A stretch of DNA of 7,776 nt from an uncultured Bacilli bacterium (GCA_947623855.1 CANQHW010000052.1:1-7776); one strand, 5' to 3'. Shown: positions 1 through 6,090, counted from the first letter of the stretch. The notes: generated from the sequence alone by a model not told the origin. A program made the numbers and translations.

Positions 1-632
1 GGTTCATCTCTTATGATTTTTACTAAGTTTTGTGCTCCTTTACTTTCAGTTTCGACACCGTTCATAAGGCCGATAATCCGCCATTTCTCACAATGACTTG
101 ATGCATTACTTTCTGTTAATCCTGAATAGGTATCACAGTTAAACCAGATATAGTTTTTTAAATTATTATCATTTGGTCCATAATATCTCTTATTATTATT
201 TCCATCACTTGCGATATCTGATTCTACTAAATTAGCTAAATAAGTGCTCAATACATAACCTGGTTTAAATGTTACTACGCATTTATTGGGGCCTTTTGTA
301 TTTACTATTAATGACCAATTATCCACATCCCAAGTAGCAGTGGTTATACCTTCATTATCACATGTTATTCCACTATATATTAAACCTTCGTTTTCAGTAG
401 GAAAGGCAGTTCTATTTCCCTCTTCTCCTTCTACTTTAACAGCTAACTCAATATCTTTTCGATTTATTTTTACTCTCGTATAGATTATTCTTCTCGAATA
501 TCTTACCTGATAAAAAGCATATGATGTTCCAACAACAGCAATAACTAATAATAGAAAAGAAAAAGCAATAAATCTATTTCTTCCTCCATGTTGGATCTTT
601 TTTAATTCTTTCTCCGGATTAAACTTAAACAT
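1..632 (-). CDS. Membrane-anchored surface protein, N-terminal part (C-terminus beyond left edge)
   Basis: An open frame of 210 codons runs from ATG at 632 off the left edge without a stop. The start is chosen because AGGTAGG (643-649) lies 10 nt upstream; the ATG at 640 is in another frame that stops quickly. The protein has a basic, cytoplasmic-looking N-terminus (residues 1-20), one hydrophobic segment (about 21-41, ending GTSYAFYQ), then a hydrophilic part that should be outside the cell. Four cysteines (91, 118, 166, 181) could form two disulfides. The stretch around 161-190, with NYIWFNC and CEKWRIIGLMNG, resembles a motif I recall from large cell-surface proteins of uncultured gut Firmicutes; this is memory, not a search. 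There is no pilin signal and no LPXTG in the visible part. The gene stands alone behind its own unusual promoter and uses codons (CGG, GGC, CCC, GTC) that look rare in the neighbouring genes. Function unknown; an adhesin or host-facing protein is an inference. Confidence 0.82.
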   Translation of the reverse strand, partial: MFKFNPEKELKKIQHGGRNRFIAFSFLLLVIAVVGTSYAFYQVRYSRRIIYTRVKINRKDIELAVKVEGEEGNRTAFPTENEGLIYSGITCDNEGITTATWDVDNWSLIVNTKGPNKCVVTFKPGYVLSTYLANLVESDIASDGNNNKRYYGPNDNNLKNYIWFNCDTYSGLTESNASSHCEKWRIIGLMNGVETESKGAQNLVKIIRDE

Positions 633-659
633 ATATACATAACCTACCTTTATGTATAT

Positions 660-689
660 ATCATATCAAATGACACCCCCCCCCGTCAA
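660..689 (-). promoter_or_regulatory. Promoter of the surface-protein gene with a poly-G spacer
   Basis: On the minus strand the -35 box TTGACG (684-689) and the -10 box TATGAT (660-665) are separated by 18 nt. Each matches the sigma-A consensus at five of six bases. The expected start of transcription is near 653, giving a leader of about 20 nt that contains the ribosome site at 643-649. The spacer begins with the G run, so a change in its length would directly alter promoter strength; 17 nt is the usual optimum. Confidence 0.72.
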
Positions 690-712
690 GTACTTTCCGG
701 CGGGCGGGGTGT
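673..712. repeat. GC-rich imperfect inverted repeat around the -35 box
   Basis: The arms are 673-685 (ACAC, then the C run, then G) and 701-712 (CGGGCGGGGTGT). ACACCCC pairs fully with GGGGTGT, and a further CCCG/CGGG pairing follows a small internal loop. The 15-base centre (686-700) holds most of the -35 box and the small palindrome AAGTACTT. The G run of the promoter is one arm, so the structure could favour slippage or act as an operator. Its role is unknown. Confidence 0.6.
676..684. repeat. Homopolymer C9/G9 tract in promoter spacer
   Basis: Nine consecutive C on the plus strand (G on the minus strand) in an otherwise very AT-rich region. Eight of the nine bases fall in the -35/-10 spacer and the ninth is the last base of the -35 box. 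G/C runs of this length are known to change length by slipped-strand mispairing during replication. The stated length may also be uncertain because such runs are hard to sequence. Confidence 0.9.
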
Positions 713-738
713 AAAATTTTGGGGTAAATTATTTATTT

Positions 739-768
739 AAATGCACTTTTTTTAATTTTAGTGCATTT
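739..768. repeat. AT-rich inverted repeat upstream of the surface-gene promoter
   Basis: AAATGCAC (739-746) and GTGCATTT (761-768) form an 8-bp stem with a 14-base T/A-rich loop. It lies about 50 bp upstream of the -35 box at 684-689 and 70 bp after the alaS operon terminator. It lacks a long T run after the stem on either strand, so it is a weak terminator candidate and could as well be a protein site. I see nothing else between 769 and 837 beyond AT-rich sequence. Confidence 0.35.
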
Positions 769-837
769 TATTCTAGAAAGATTAGGGGATTGTTTTATCT
801 ATATAATTATTTATAAAGTATATAGTTATTTATTGTA

Positions 838-869
838 AAAAATATCACTTAATCATAAGTGATATTTTT
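838..869 (-). terminator. Intrinsic terminator of the four-gene operon ending in alaS
   Basis: A perfect 14-bp stem (838-851 with 856-869) closes a 4-base loop, and the minus-strand transcript then reads six T. The stem begins right at the TAA (868-870) of the displaced alaS C-terminal frame, not at the present in-frame TAG (1020-1022). This indicates where the intact gene used to end. The symmetric A/T flanks would let it work in both directions, but no plus-strand gene is seen nearby. Confidence 0.85.
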
Positions 870-1047
870 ATTCATTAGTAAGTATAGCTTTAATTCTTCT
901 AACCCCAGCACTACTTGCTTCTTCTTTAATGATTTTAAATGTTCCTAATTCTTTAGTACTCTTAACATGCGGTCCCCCACATAATTCTTTCGAAACACTT
1001 CCAATACTATAAACTGTTACTATATCTGGATATTTATCAATAAACTT
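868..1047 (-). pseudogene. alaS: Displaced C-terminal part of the alaS editing domain
   Basis: Read in the frame ending with TAA at 868-870, this stretch encodes 59 residues beginning KFIDKYPDIVTVYSIG and containing ELCGGPHV, the CxxxH half of the AlaRS editing-site zinc motif. It then reads FKIIKEEASSAGVRRIKAIL, the usual end of the short AlaRS editing domain. It is the natural continuation of the upstream alaS frame but is offset from it (equivalent to -1). About 50-55 residues normally found between the QKGSNIT and DKY segments are absent. There is an in-frame TAA just upstream and no credible start codon or ribosome site, so separate translation is unlikely. The protein sequence is still well preserved, which suggests the damage is recent or is an assembly fault. 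Confidence 0.8.
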
Positions 1048-2462
1048 TCGGCAGTAATATTACTTCCCTTTTGATGAACATCTTTACTTACTACTTCTTT
1101 TAAAGCTGCATTAAGTAAATGTGTAGCAGTATGATATCTAGTCTCAATTTCACCATTACCAGCAAGACCCCCTTTAAATTTACCAGCCGAAGCACTCCGA
1201 GATAATTCTTGATGTTCTCTAAACTTTTCTTCAAACCCTTTTTCATCAACCTTAAGTCCTAATTCACTTGCCATTTCTACTGTAAGTTCAATAGGAAACC
1301 CATAAGTATCATATAAATGAAAAGCTGTTATAGCATCAATATCTTCTTTTTTACTAGTAATCTTATTAAATTCTTTTAACCCTTTTTCTAAAGTTCTATT
1401 AAATTTAATCTTCTCATTTCTTAAAACTTCTAATACTACCTCATAATTATCTTTTAATTCTTGATAATAATCTTGATATTGATCTAATATTTTTTTAGCA
1501 ATAAGACTTTCAAAATCACTATTAATATCAATATTTAACTTCTTCGCATGACGTATTGCTCTTCTTATTAATCTTCTTAAAATATATCCTTGATCCGTAT
1601 TACTAGGTTTAATCCCTGCATAATCAGCACTTATAAATACCGCTGTTCTTAAATGATCTGCAATAATTCGCATACTCTTTTCATTACCCTCATAAGGTAA
1701 TCCCGATAACTCACTAATTAACTCAATAATATCTTTCCATATACTTGAAGCATAATTATCATTAACCCCTTCTAATATGGCCGTCGTTCTTTCAACACCC
1801 ATCCCGGTATCTACATTCTTATTAGGTAACTCACTTATACTCCCATCTGGATTTTTCACAAACTCCATAAAGACATTATTCCATATCTCTACCCAATTTT
1901 CATCACTTTCATCAAAAACAGTTGGAACCTCTTTATCACTTCGATAATAAAATATCTCCGTATCTGGTCCACAAGGTCCCATCTCTCCTGCTATCCAAAA
2001 ATTATCTTCTTCGGTAAGTACTATTCTTTCTTTAGGAATCCCTAAACTTAACCATTTATTATAACTTACTTCATCCATCGGAATTTTATCATTACCTTTA
2101 AATACTGTAACTGCTAACTTATTTTTCGGAATATTTAAAACTTCCGTTAAAAACTCAAAACTCCATGAAATACTTTCATCTTTAAAATAATCTCCTAAAC
2201 TCCAGTTACCTAACATTTCAAAAAAAGTATGATGCGTAGTATCTCCTACCGAATCTAGGTCATTTGTTCTAACACACTTTTGATAATCACATAATCTTTT
2301 CCCATAAGGATGATGTGCTCCCATTAAATATGGTACTAAAGGTTGCATCCCTGCTGTATTAAATAATACCGAAGGATCATTTTCTGGTACTACGGGAGCA
2401 CTAGGTATTTGTTTATGTCCTTTACTAATAAAAAAATTAATATATAAATCTTTTAAATTCAT
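1020..2462 (-). CDS. alaS: Alanine--tRNA ligase, short type, truncated in the editing domain
   Basis: This class II synthetase charges tRNA(Ala) with alanine in the cytoplasm. Of the 480 residues, 27-48 cover motif 1 (ENDPSVLFNTAGMQPL), 65-93 motif 2 (RTNDLDSVGD, then FFEMLGNWSLGDYF), 162-171 GPCGPDTEIF and 218-230 motif 3 (DTGMGVERTT). A helical tRNA-binding region follows, and then HTATH (444-448), the first half of the editing-site zinc motif. The protein passes straight from SAGKFKGGLAG to HTATH. It thus lacks the beta-barrel of standard bacterial AlaRS, as in the roughly 590-residue short forms I recall from candidate phyla. After GSNITAE the frame is lost and reads SLLINIQI to TAG; the rest of the editing domain lies in another frame at 868-1047. 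The ATG overlaps the TGA of the kinase gene (ATGA), implying translational coupling. The catalytic part looks intact. The E. coli fragment 1-461 is known to aminoacylate, so activity without editing is possible but is inference. Confidence 0.88.
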   Translation of the reverse strand: MNLKDLYINFFISKGHKQIPSAPVVPENDPSVLFNTAGMQPLVPYLMGAHHPYGKRLCDYQKCVRTNDLDSVGDTTHHTFFEMLGNWSLGDYFKDESISWSFEFLTEVLNIPKNKLAVTVFKGNDKIPMDEVSYNKWLSLGIPKERIVLTEEDNFWIAGEMGPCGPDTEIFYYRSDKEVPTVFDESDENWVEIWNNVFMEFVKNPDGSISELPNKNVDTGMGVERTTAILEGVNDNYASSIWKDIIELISELSGLPYEGNEKSMRIIADHLRTAVFISADYAGIKPSNTDQGYILRRLIRRAIRHAKKLNIDINSDFESLIAKKILDQYQDYYQELKDNYEVVLEVLRNEKIKFNRTLEKGLKEFNKITSKKEDIDAITAFHLYDTYGFPIELTVEMASELGLKVDEKGFEEKFREHQELSRSASAGKFKGGLAGNGEIETRYHTATHLLNAALKEVVSKDVHQKGSNITAESLLINIQI

Positions 2463-2986
2463 GATAACTCCTCCAACATCTCCAAAACTTTAAAATGTAA
2501 ATCTTCTTTTTTAAAATTATCTATAGTATAATCGAACTTATCATAATTATCAAGCTCAATCTCCGTAATATGATTTTGTTCTTCTTCCGTTAATTTATTA
2601 TTTAATGGTCCCTTAACATATATCGTATAACAAGAAGAAACCTCTTTTTTAAACATCTCTATTTCTTCTACTAATCTAACATCACAAATAACTACATTAT
2701 CAAAATATCTATCATAGATCTCTAAATCTTTAAACATTCTATCAATAAGAAAATATGGCCAATGCATATCATCTCTTATAACACTCCCCAAAGTTTGTAA
2801 AAACTTTCTTGGTTTTTCTTCCTCTTTCCCATTCCAATCCGTCATTTCATAAGCAAATAACTTTAAATACTTACTAAAAGAAGTAATCACTGTTGCTTCT
2901 TCTTTTTTTAAATAATATTCTTTAATTAATTTAGCGACCTCATTTTTCCCAACCCCACTTTTACCTGCAACTAAAAACACTCTCAT
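2459..2986 (-). CDS. P-loop deoxynucleotide monophosphate kinase-like protein
   Basis: The 175-residue protein begins with a P-loop, GKSGVGKN (residues 8-15). The last position is Asn where most kinases have Ser/Thr; phage-type dNMP kinases typically carry Asp there, so the family fit is reasonable. Other features match that fold: RKFLQTLGSVIRDD followed by W76 (60-76), the strand VVICDVRLVEE (98-108) with the DVR signature, and HITEIEL (139-145), resembling the HxSE segment. The likely reaction is phosphoryl transfer from ATP to a (d)NMP, but the substrate cannot be read from the sequence. AGAGG (2993-2997) overlaps the stop of the upstream permease gene and lies 6 nt before the ATG, which supports the start. 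The stop overlaps the alaS start by 4 nt. It could also be another small-molecule P-loop kinase. Confidence 0.72.
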   Translation of the reverse strand: MRVFLVAGKSGVGKNEVAKLIKEYYLKKEEATVITSFSKYLKLFAYEMTDWNGKEEEKPRKFLQTLGSVIRDDMHWPYFLIDRMFKDLEIYDRYFDNVVICDVRLVEEIEMFKKEVSSCYTIYVKGPLNNKLTEEEQNHITEIELDNYDKFDYTIDNFKKEDLHFKVLEMLEELS

Positions 2987-2995
2987 ATATAACCT

Positions 2996-4129
2996 CTAAA
3001 ATAAATCATTATTAAACCAATCATATTTACTAGCAAAAAACCGATATATAACTTTACATAACGCCATAGTAGGAGTTGCTAAAACCATTCCTACTATTCC
3101 AAAAAAATGCCCAAATATTAATAATCCAATCATAATTGTAACCGGATGTAATTGCATAGTTTTACTCATAACCACTGGTTGTAAAACATAATTCTCTAAG
3201 GTTTGCACTACTACTGCAATAATAATCGTTAAAACCCCAATTAAAACACTTTGGGAAAAACCAACTACAACCGCTGCAATACCACCAATATATGGTCCAA
3301 TAAAAGGAATTAAATCCGTAATACCACATAACATACCAAATAATAATGGTGCTTTAAGCCCAACGGCCATAAATCCTAAAGTATCACAAACTCCAACCAT
3401 TAATGCAATAAATAATGTTCCATTAACCACTTTTCTTAATTCTTCCCCAATATTCGTAATTAAAGTTTTAATCTCAAACTTATGAGTTTTCGGAATAAAC
3501 CGCATTAAATGATCAGATACGCGATCAAAATCAAATAACATATATATTCCAATAACTAAACTAATAGCTAAAGTCCCCAAACCAGAGAAAACATTACCAA
3601 TTAAATTCATAATTAAAGTCGGAAGATTTTGCGTTGTAGTAGAAATAAATCCTTCAATATTACCTATAATCGTATCTTCAATATTTTGCATATTAATAAA
3701 ATCAAAATCTTTTAAATTCGCCATTATCTTACTAAGCCAAGACTCTAAACTACTTAAAATACTTGGTAAAGAACTAATTAACTCATTTATTTGATCATAT
3801 ACCGTTGGTATTAATAAATAGAAAAACCCTAGCAGTAATAAAATAAAAACAATATAAACAATAATAGAAGCTAACCCTCTTTTAATACCTTTATCTTCTA
3901 ATTTACAAACTAATGGATTAAATATCCAAGCAATTGCAAACCCAATAAAGAAAGGTGTTGCTACTTTACATAACGTTACAATAAATGAAAATATCCCCCA
4001 CTCTTTAATAAGCAGTGTAGCTAAAAATACAATCCCAATTATCATAACAACATATAAAATATTTAATATTTTCTTCGTAATCCCTACTACTTCATTAATC
4101 GTATTAGTATCTAATTCTTTCTTCTTCAT
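2996..4129 (-). CDS. AI-2E family transporter (integral membrane permease)
   Basis: 377 residues with about eight hydrophobic segments (near 23-42, 48-70, 87-108, 178-201, 235-256, 262-285, 288-310 and 328-358) and a soluble helical insert at about 110-175. This is the pattern of the AI-2E/PerM/YtvI family. Family hallmarks seen are DLIPFIGPYIGG (272-283), a QTLENYVLQPVVM segment (309-321) and the C-terminal LHPVTIMIGLLIFGHFFGIVGM (from 327). Members have been linked to export of autoinducer-2 or other small molecules and to Na+/H+ exchange, so the substrate here is open. I chose ATG 4129: the AAAAGAG site sits 9 nt upstream of it but touches the alternative TTG at 4138, leaving no spacing. 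It is the second gene of the operon, 5 nt after the TPR-like gene. Confidence 0.9.
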   Translation of the reverse strand: MKKKELDTNTINEVVGITKKILNILYVVMIIGIVFLATLLIKEWGIFSFIVTLCKVATPFFIGFAIAWIFNPLVCKLEDKGIKRGLASIIVYIVFILLLLGFFYLLIPTVYDQINELISSLPSILSSLESWLSKIMANLKDFDFINMQNIEDTIIGNIEGFISTTTQNLPTLIMNLIGNVFSGLGTLAISLVIGIYMLFDFDRVSDHLMRFIPKTHKFEIKTLITNIGEELRKVVNGTLFIALMVGVCDTLGFMAVGLKAPLLFGMLCGITDLIPFIGPYIGGIAAVVVGFSQSVLIGVLTIIIAVVVQTLENYVLQPVVMSKTMQLHPVTIMIGLLIFGHFFGIVGMVLATPTMALCKVIYRFFASKYDWFNNDLF

Positions 4130-4134
4130 AAAAA

Positions 4135-5400
4135 TCAACTCTTTTCTAAAATTCCATTCTCTAATTTTAAGAAATCAAATAAACTCTTATCACTCTTGCT
4201 ATCTATATTATAATACGCTTCCAACTTTAATTCCATAGTATTTGACACATTTAGATGACATTTTATTGTATTACTATTATAAGTAAAATAATCTAAAGTA
4301 TAAATTAGTTTATTATCACTATATATCTTTAAATACATACTAGTATTATCCCTCTTAATCTTACTTAAACTAACAATATCCAAACTTAAACTCTTATACT
4401 CTTTATTTAAATTATATACTAAAACATTACTTTGCATATCTTTATATGACCCTTTTTGTAAAATAATATCCTCTCCAATTACCCACCAACCACTCTTACT
4501 AACCGGAGTTAACGTTCTTAAATCCACCGGTAAATACTTTCTTATTTGTATTTCTTCTTCCTTAAAAGTATCCTCCGTAAAATAAGTATTTCCTTCTTCT
4601 AATAAATTATTAGCTTCTAGATAATTACCCTCTTTTATTAACTTATTTAACTCTTCTTTATAAATATTTTCTAACTCTTTTAAATACTTATCCTTAGTTT
4701 CCATAAAACTCTTACTAATACTTAAATCAATCTTACTACTATCTTCATACTTATTTAAAATCTTAATTATTTCTTTAATCATTTCTTTTCTATTATCATC
4801 ATCTATCTTCTCTTGATAAGTATCTACTTCCTTATAAATCATTTCTAAATAATTATTAATACAATCATCTATTAATGGTGGAATTAAAGCAAAACTACTA
4901 TCTATTTTAATTACTTTATTAAACTCCTCATAAGCTTTATCATAATCTTTTTCATAATAACTTTCTAATCCCTTAAAATAATCTATCTTAGATAAATATA
5001 TCCTCTCTATTAAATCATAATACTCATTCTCATGATCCTTTACTACTTTATCATTACTATCTTTTATATATCTAGCAATTACTTCTTTAATATTGTTATA
5101 TGCTATATCTAACTTCTCTTGATCTTTATAATCTTGATTAAAATTCGTAATCCATAACTCTACATTATCTAATATTAATTTATTTATTTTATTTGTAATT
5201 ATTTCATTATTTTGATATCTTTCTAAAATACTATTTATTTTACTAATATCCTTACTTTCTGGATATTGTACTAAATATCCCTCTAAACTTTTTGCATAAT
5301 CATAAAATACACTATTTTTTAAAATAAAAATACTAAATAAAATAACTGTACATCCTAAAATTATTGAAACTAATATCTTCTCTTTTTTACTTAATTCCAT
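4135..5400 (-). CDS. Membrane-anchored helical/TPR-like protein with C-terminal NPCBM-like beta domain
   Basis: 421 residues. A short basic N-terminus (MELSKKEK) is followed by one membrane segment (about 8-28), so the bulk should be outside the cell. Residues 30-290 are almost all helical, Lys/Glu/Asn-rich, with a TPR-like unit near 138-170 (YYEKDYDKAYEEFNKVIKID) and a second similar helix pair near 245-270. Residues 300-415 look like a beta-sandwich: GWWVIGEDIILQKG, VYNLNKEYKSLSLDI, YLKIYSDNKLIYTLDY and TMELKLEAYYN. This order resembles NPCBM carbohydrate-binding modules, a low-certainty assignment. Binding to a glycan or cell-wall component is inference. I chose ATG 5400 over ATG 5409: TAGGATG (5406-5412) gives normal spacing only for 5400, and the predicted transcript starts near 5413. 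First gene of the operon; its TGA lies 5 nt before the permease start. Confidence 0.78.
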   Translation of the reverse strand: MELSKKEKILVSIILGCTVILFSIFILKNSVFYDYAKSLEGYLVQYPESKDISKINSILERYQNNEIITNKINKLILDNVELWITNFNQDYKDQEKLDIAYNNIKEVIARYIKDSNDKVVKDHENEYYDLIERIYLSKIDYFKGLESYYEKDYDKAYEEFNKVIKIDSSFALIPPLIDDCINNYLEMIYKEVDTYQEKIDDDNRKEMIKEIIKILNKYEDSSKIDLSISKSFMETKDKYLKELENIYKEELNKLIKEGNYLEANNLLEEGNTYFTEDTFKEEEIQIRKYLPVDLRTLTPVSKSGWWVIGEDIILQKGSYKDMQSNVLVYNLNKEYKSLSLDIVSLSKIKRDNTSMYLKIYSDNKLIYTLDYFTYNSNTIKCHLNVSNTMELKLEAYYNIDSKSDKSLFDFLKLENGILEKS

Positions 5401-5419
5401 ATCTATCATCCTATATCTA

Positions 5420-5448
5420 ATTTTATCATGTCATAGTTTTTAAAGCAA
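5420..5448 (-). promoter_or_regulatory. Extended -10 promoter of the four-gene operon
   Basis: TAAAAT (5420-5425) preceded by TG at the extended -10 position (TGATAAAAT, 5420-5428), with TTGCTT (5443-5448) 17 nt upstream as a weak -35. It lies directly behind the pilin terminator and predicts a start near 5413 and a leader of about 12 nt. No other promoter is evident before the remaining three operon genes. Confidence 0.65.
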
Positions 5449-5450
5449 AT

Positions 5451-5479
5451 AAAAAAAAGATAACGCTTTCGTTATCTTT
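5451..5479 (-). terminator. Intrinsic terminator after the pilin gene
   Basis: On the minus strand AAAGATAACG (5470-5479) pairs with CGTTATCTTT (5456-5465) over 10 bp around a 4-base loop, and the transcript then carries eight T in all (5451-5458). It starts 7 nt after the pilin stop codon, separating the pilin unit from the downstream operon. Confidence 0.9.
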
Positions 5480-5485
5480 ACTAAC

Positions 5486-6034
5486 TTATTCTCCTGAAGC
5501 ACTTGGAGTCTTATTTGGAATCTCTGTTGGATCTTCTGCTGGACATTTTCCCCATTCGTCAGTTACTGCTTCAAATGTTGGTGTATACTTATCACTAGAA
5601 GTATACGAATAAGATAAATCATTCGCTGTAAATTGGCCATTAGTAAAACGAATTATATATGTAGCCACCGAAGAACCATTAGCAGGTATAAATACTTGAT
5701 AATAACCTTTATATGCAGTCCCCTCAGCAGCGAATTGGGCTTTTTGCGAATAACCTTCTTTATATAGATTAGCTAAAGTAATACACATATAACGATACGT
5801 AGTTCCTCCAATATTAACATTCTTTATATCGGGACTACTAGCCATCGTCTTCCGTGAAAATGCTGTTTGCACTTGATTTACAACTTCATTAATTTCATTT
5901 TTAAACGATCCTGCCCGTGCAGTTTCCATAGTACTTACTACAGCTGGTAATGCAAATAAAATAATTATAGCTAAAATTACGATAACTGCTAGTAATTCAA
6001 CTAAAGTAAAACCCTTTTTATTAAATGTCTTCAT
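5486..6034 (-). CDS. Type IV prepilin-like protein (class III signal)
   Basis: 182 residues. The N-terminus MKTFNKKG-FTLVELLAVIV is a textbook prepilin signal: basic leader, cleavage after G8, F9 as the mature first residue and Glu at mature position 5 (E13). A hydrophobic helix runs to about residue 33. A prepilin peptidase would cut and methylate it, and the mature protein would assemble in a pilus or pseudopilus. Two cysteines (C84 and C164) could form the C-terminal disulfide loop typical of such proteins. The tail (about 165-182) is Pro/Ser/Thr-rich and probably flexible. An in-frame start 18 codons upstream exists, but ATG 6034 has AAGGAG (6045-6050) 10 nt before it, lies just behind a promoter, and gives the normal short leader peptide. 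No peptidase, ATPase or platform gene is in the window, so it is an orphan here, and whether it is a major or minor pilin is open. Confidence 0.9.
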   Translation of the reverse strand: MKTFNKKGFTLVELLAVIVILAIIILFALPAVVSTMETARAGSFKNEINEVVNQVQTAFSRKTMASSPDIKNVNIGGTTYRYMCITLANLYKEGYSQKAQFAAEGTAYKGYYQVFIPANGSSVATYIIRFTNGQFTANDLSYSYTSSDKYTPTFEAVTDEWGKCPAEDPTEIPNKTPSASGE

Positions 6035-6047
6035 AAATTTTATGCTC

Positions 6048-6075
6048 CTTACTATTCTAATTATAAAATAGTAAG
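6048..6075. repeat. Inverted repeat centred on the pilin -10 box
   Basis: CTTACTATT (6048-6056) and AATAGTAAG (6067-6075) are perfect 9-bp inverted arms around a 10-base centre that contains TATAAT. The 3' arm on the minus strand overlaps the first bases of the ribosome site. It could be an operator, or in readthrough RNA from ylbE a hairpin that covers the pilin ribosome site. The arm core is the same CTTACTAT as in the parC-ylbD hairpin at 6666-6708. Confidence 0.6.
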
Positions 6076-6088
6076 AAGAAAAAATCAA
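6060..6088 (-). promoter_or_regulatory. Promoter of the pilin gene
   Basis: A perfect -10 box TATAAT (6060-6065) and -35 box TTGATT (6083-6088) with a 17-nt spacer. The expected transcription start is near 6053, leaving a leader of about 18 nt containing the AAGGAG site at 6045-6050. The -35 abuts the ylbE stop codon (6091-6093), so the promoter fills the 56-nt gap between ylbE and the pilin gene. Confidence 0.8.
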
Positions 6089-6090
6089 TA

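Noticed and set aside
286..483. Plus-strand open frame of 65 codons
   Set aside because: It lies wholly antisense to the well-supported surface-protein frame and has no ribosome site or recognisable domain.
673..712. Invertible promoter (recombinase-driven inverton)
   Set aside because: The arms pair perfectly over only 7 bp and the centre is about 15 bp, far shorter than known invertible promoters. No recombinase gene is in the window, and slippage of the G run is a simpler model.
739..768. Second operon terminator
   Set aside because: The stem is only 8 bp with a 14-base loop and no proper T run, and a strong terminator already exists at 838-869; kept as a repeat only.
868..1056. Separate AlaX-like editing protein downstream of alaS
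   Set aside because: The frame has an upstream TAA, no start codon with a ribosome site, and lacks the HxxxH half of the zinc site.
1040..1070. Programmed frameshift in alaS
   Set aside because: There is no classical slippery heptamer or stimulating hairpin, and about 50 conserved residues are missing as well, which a frameshift alone would not restore.
4130..4138. TTG start for the permease gene
   Set aside because: The ribosome site AAAAGAG would touch this codon with no spacing; ATG at 4129 has a 9-nt spacing.
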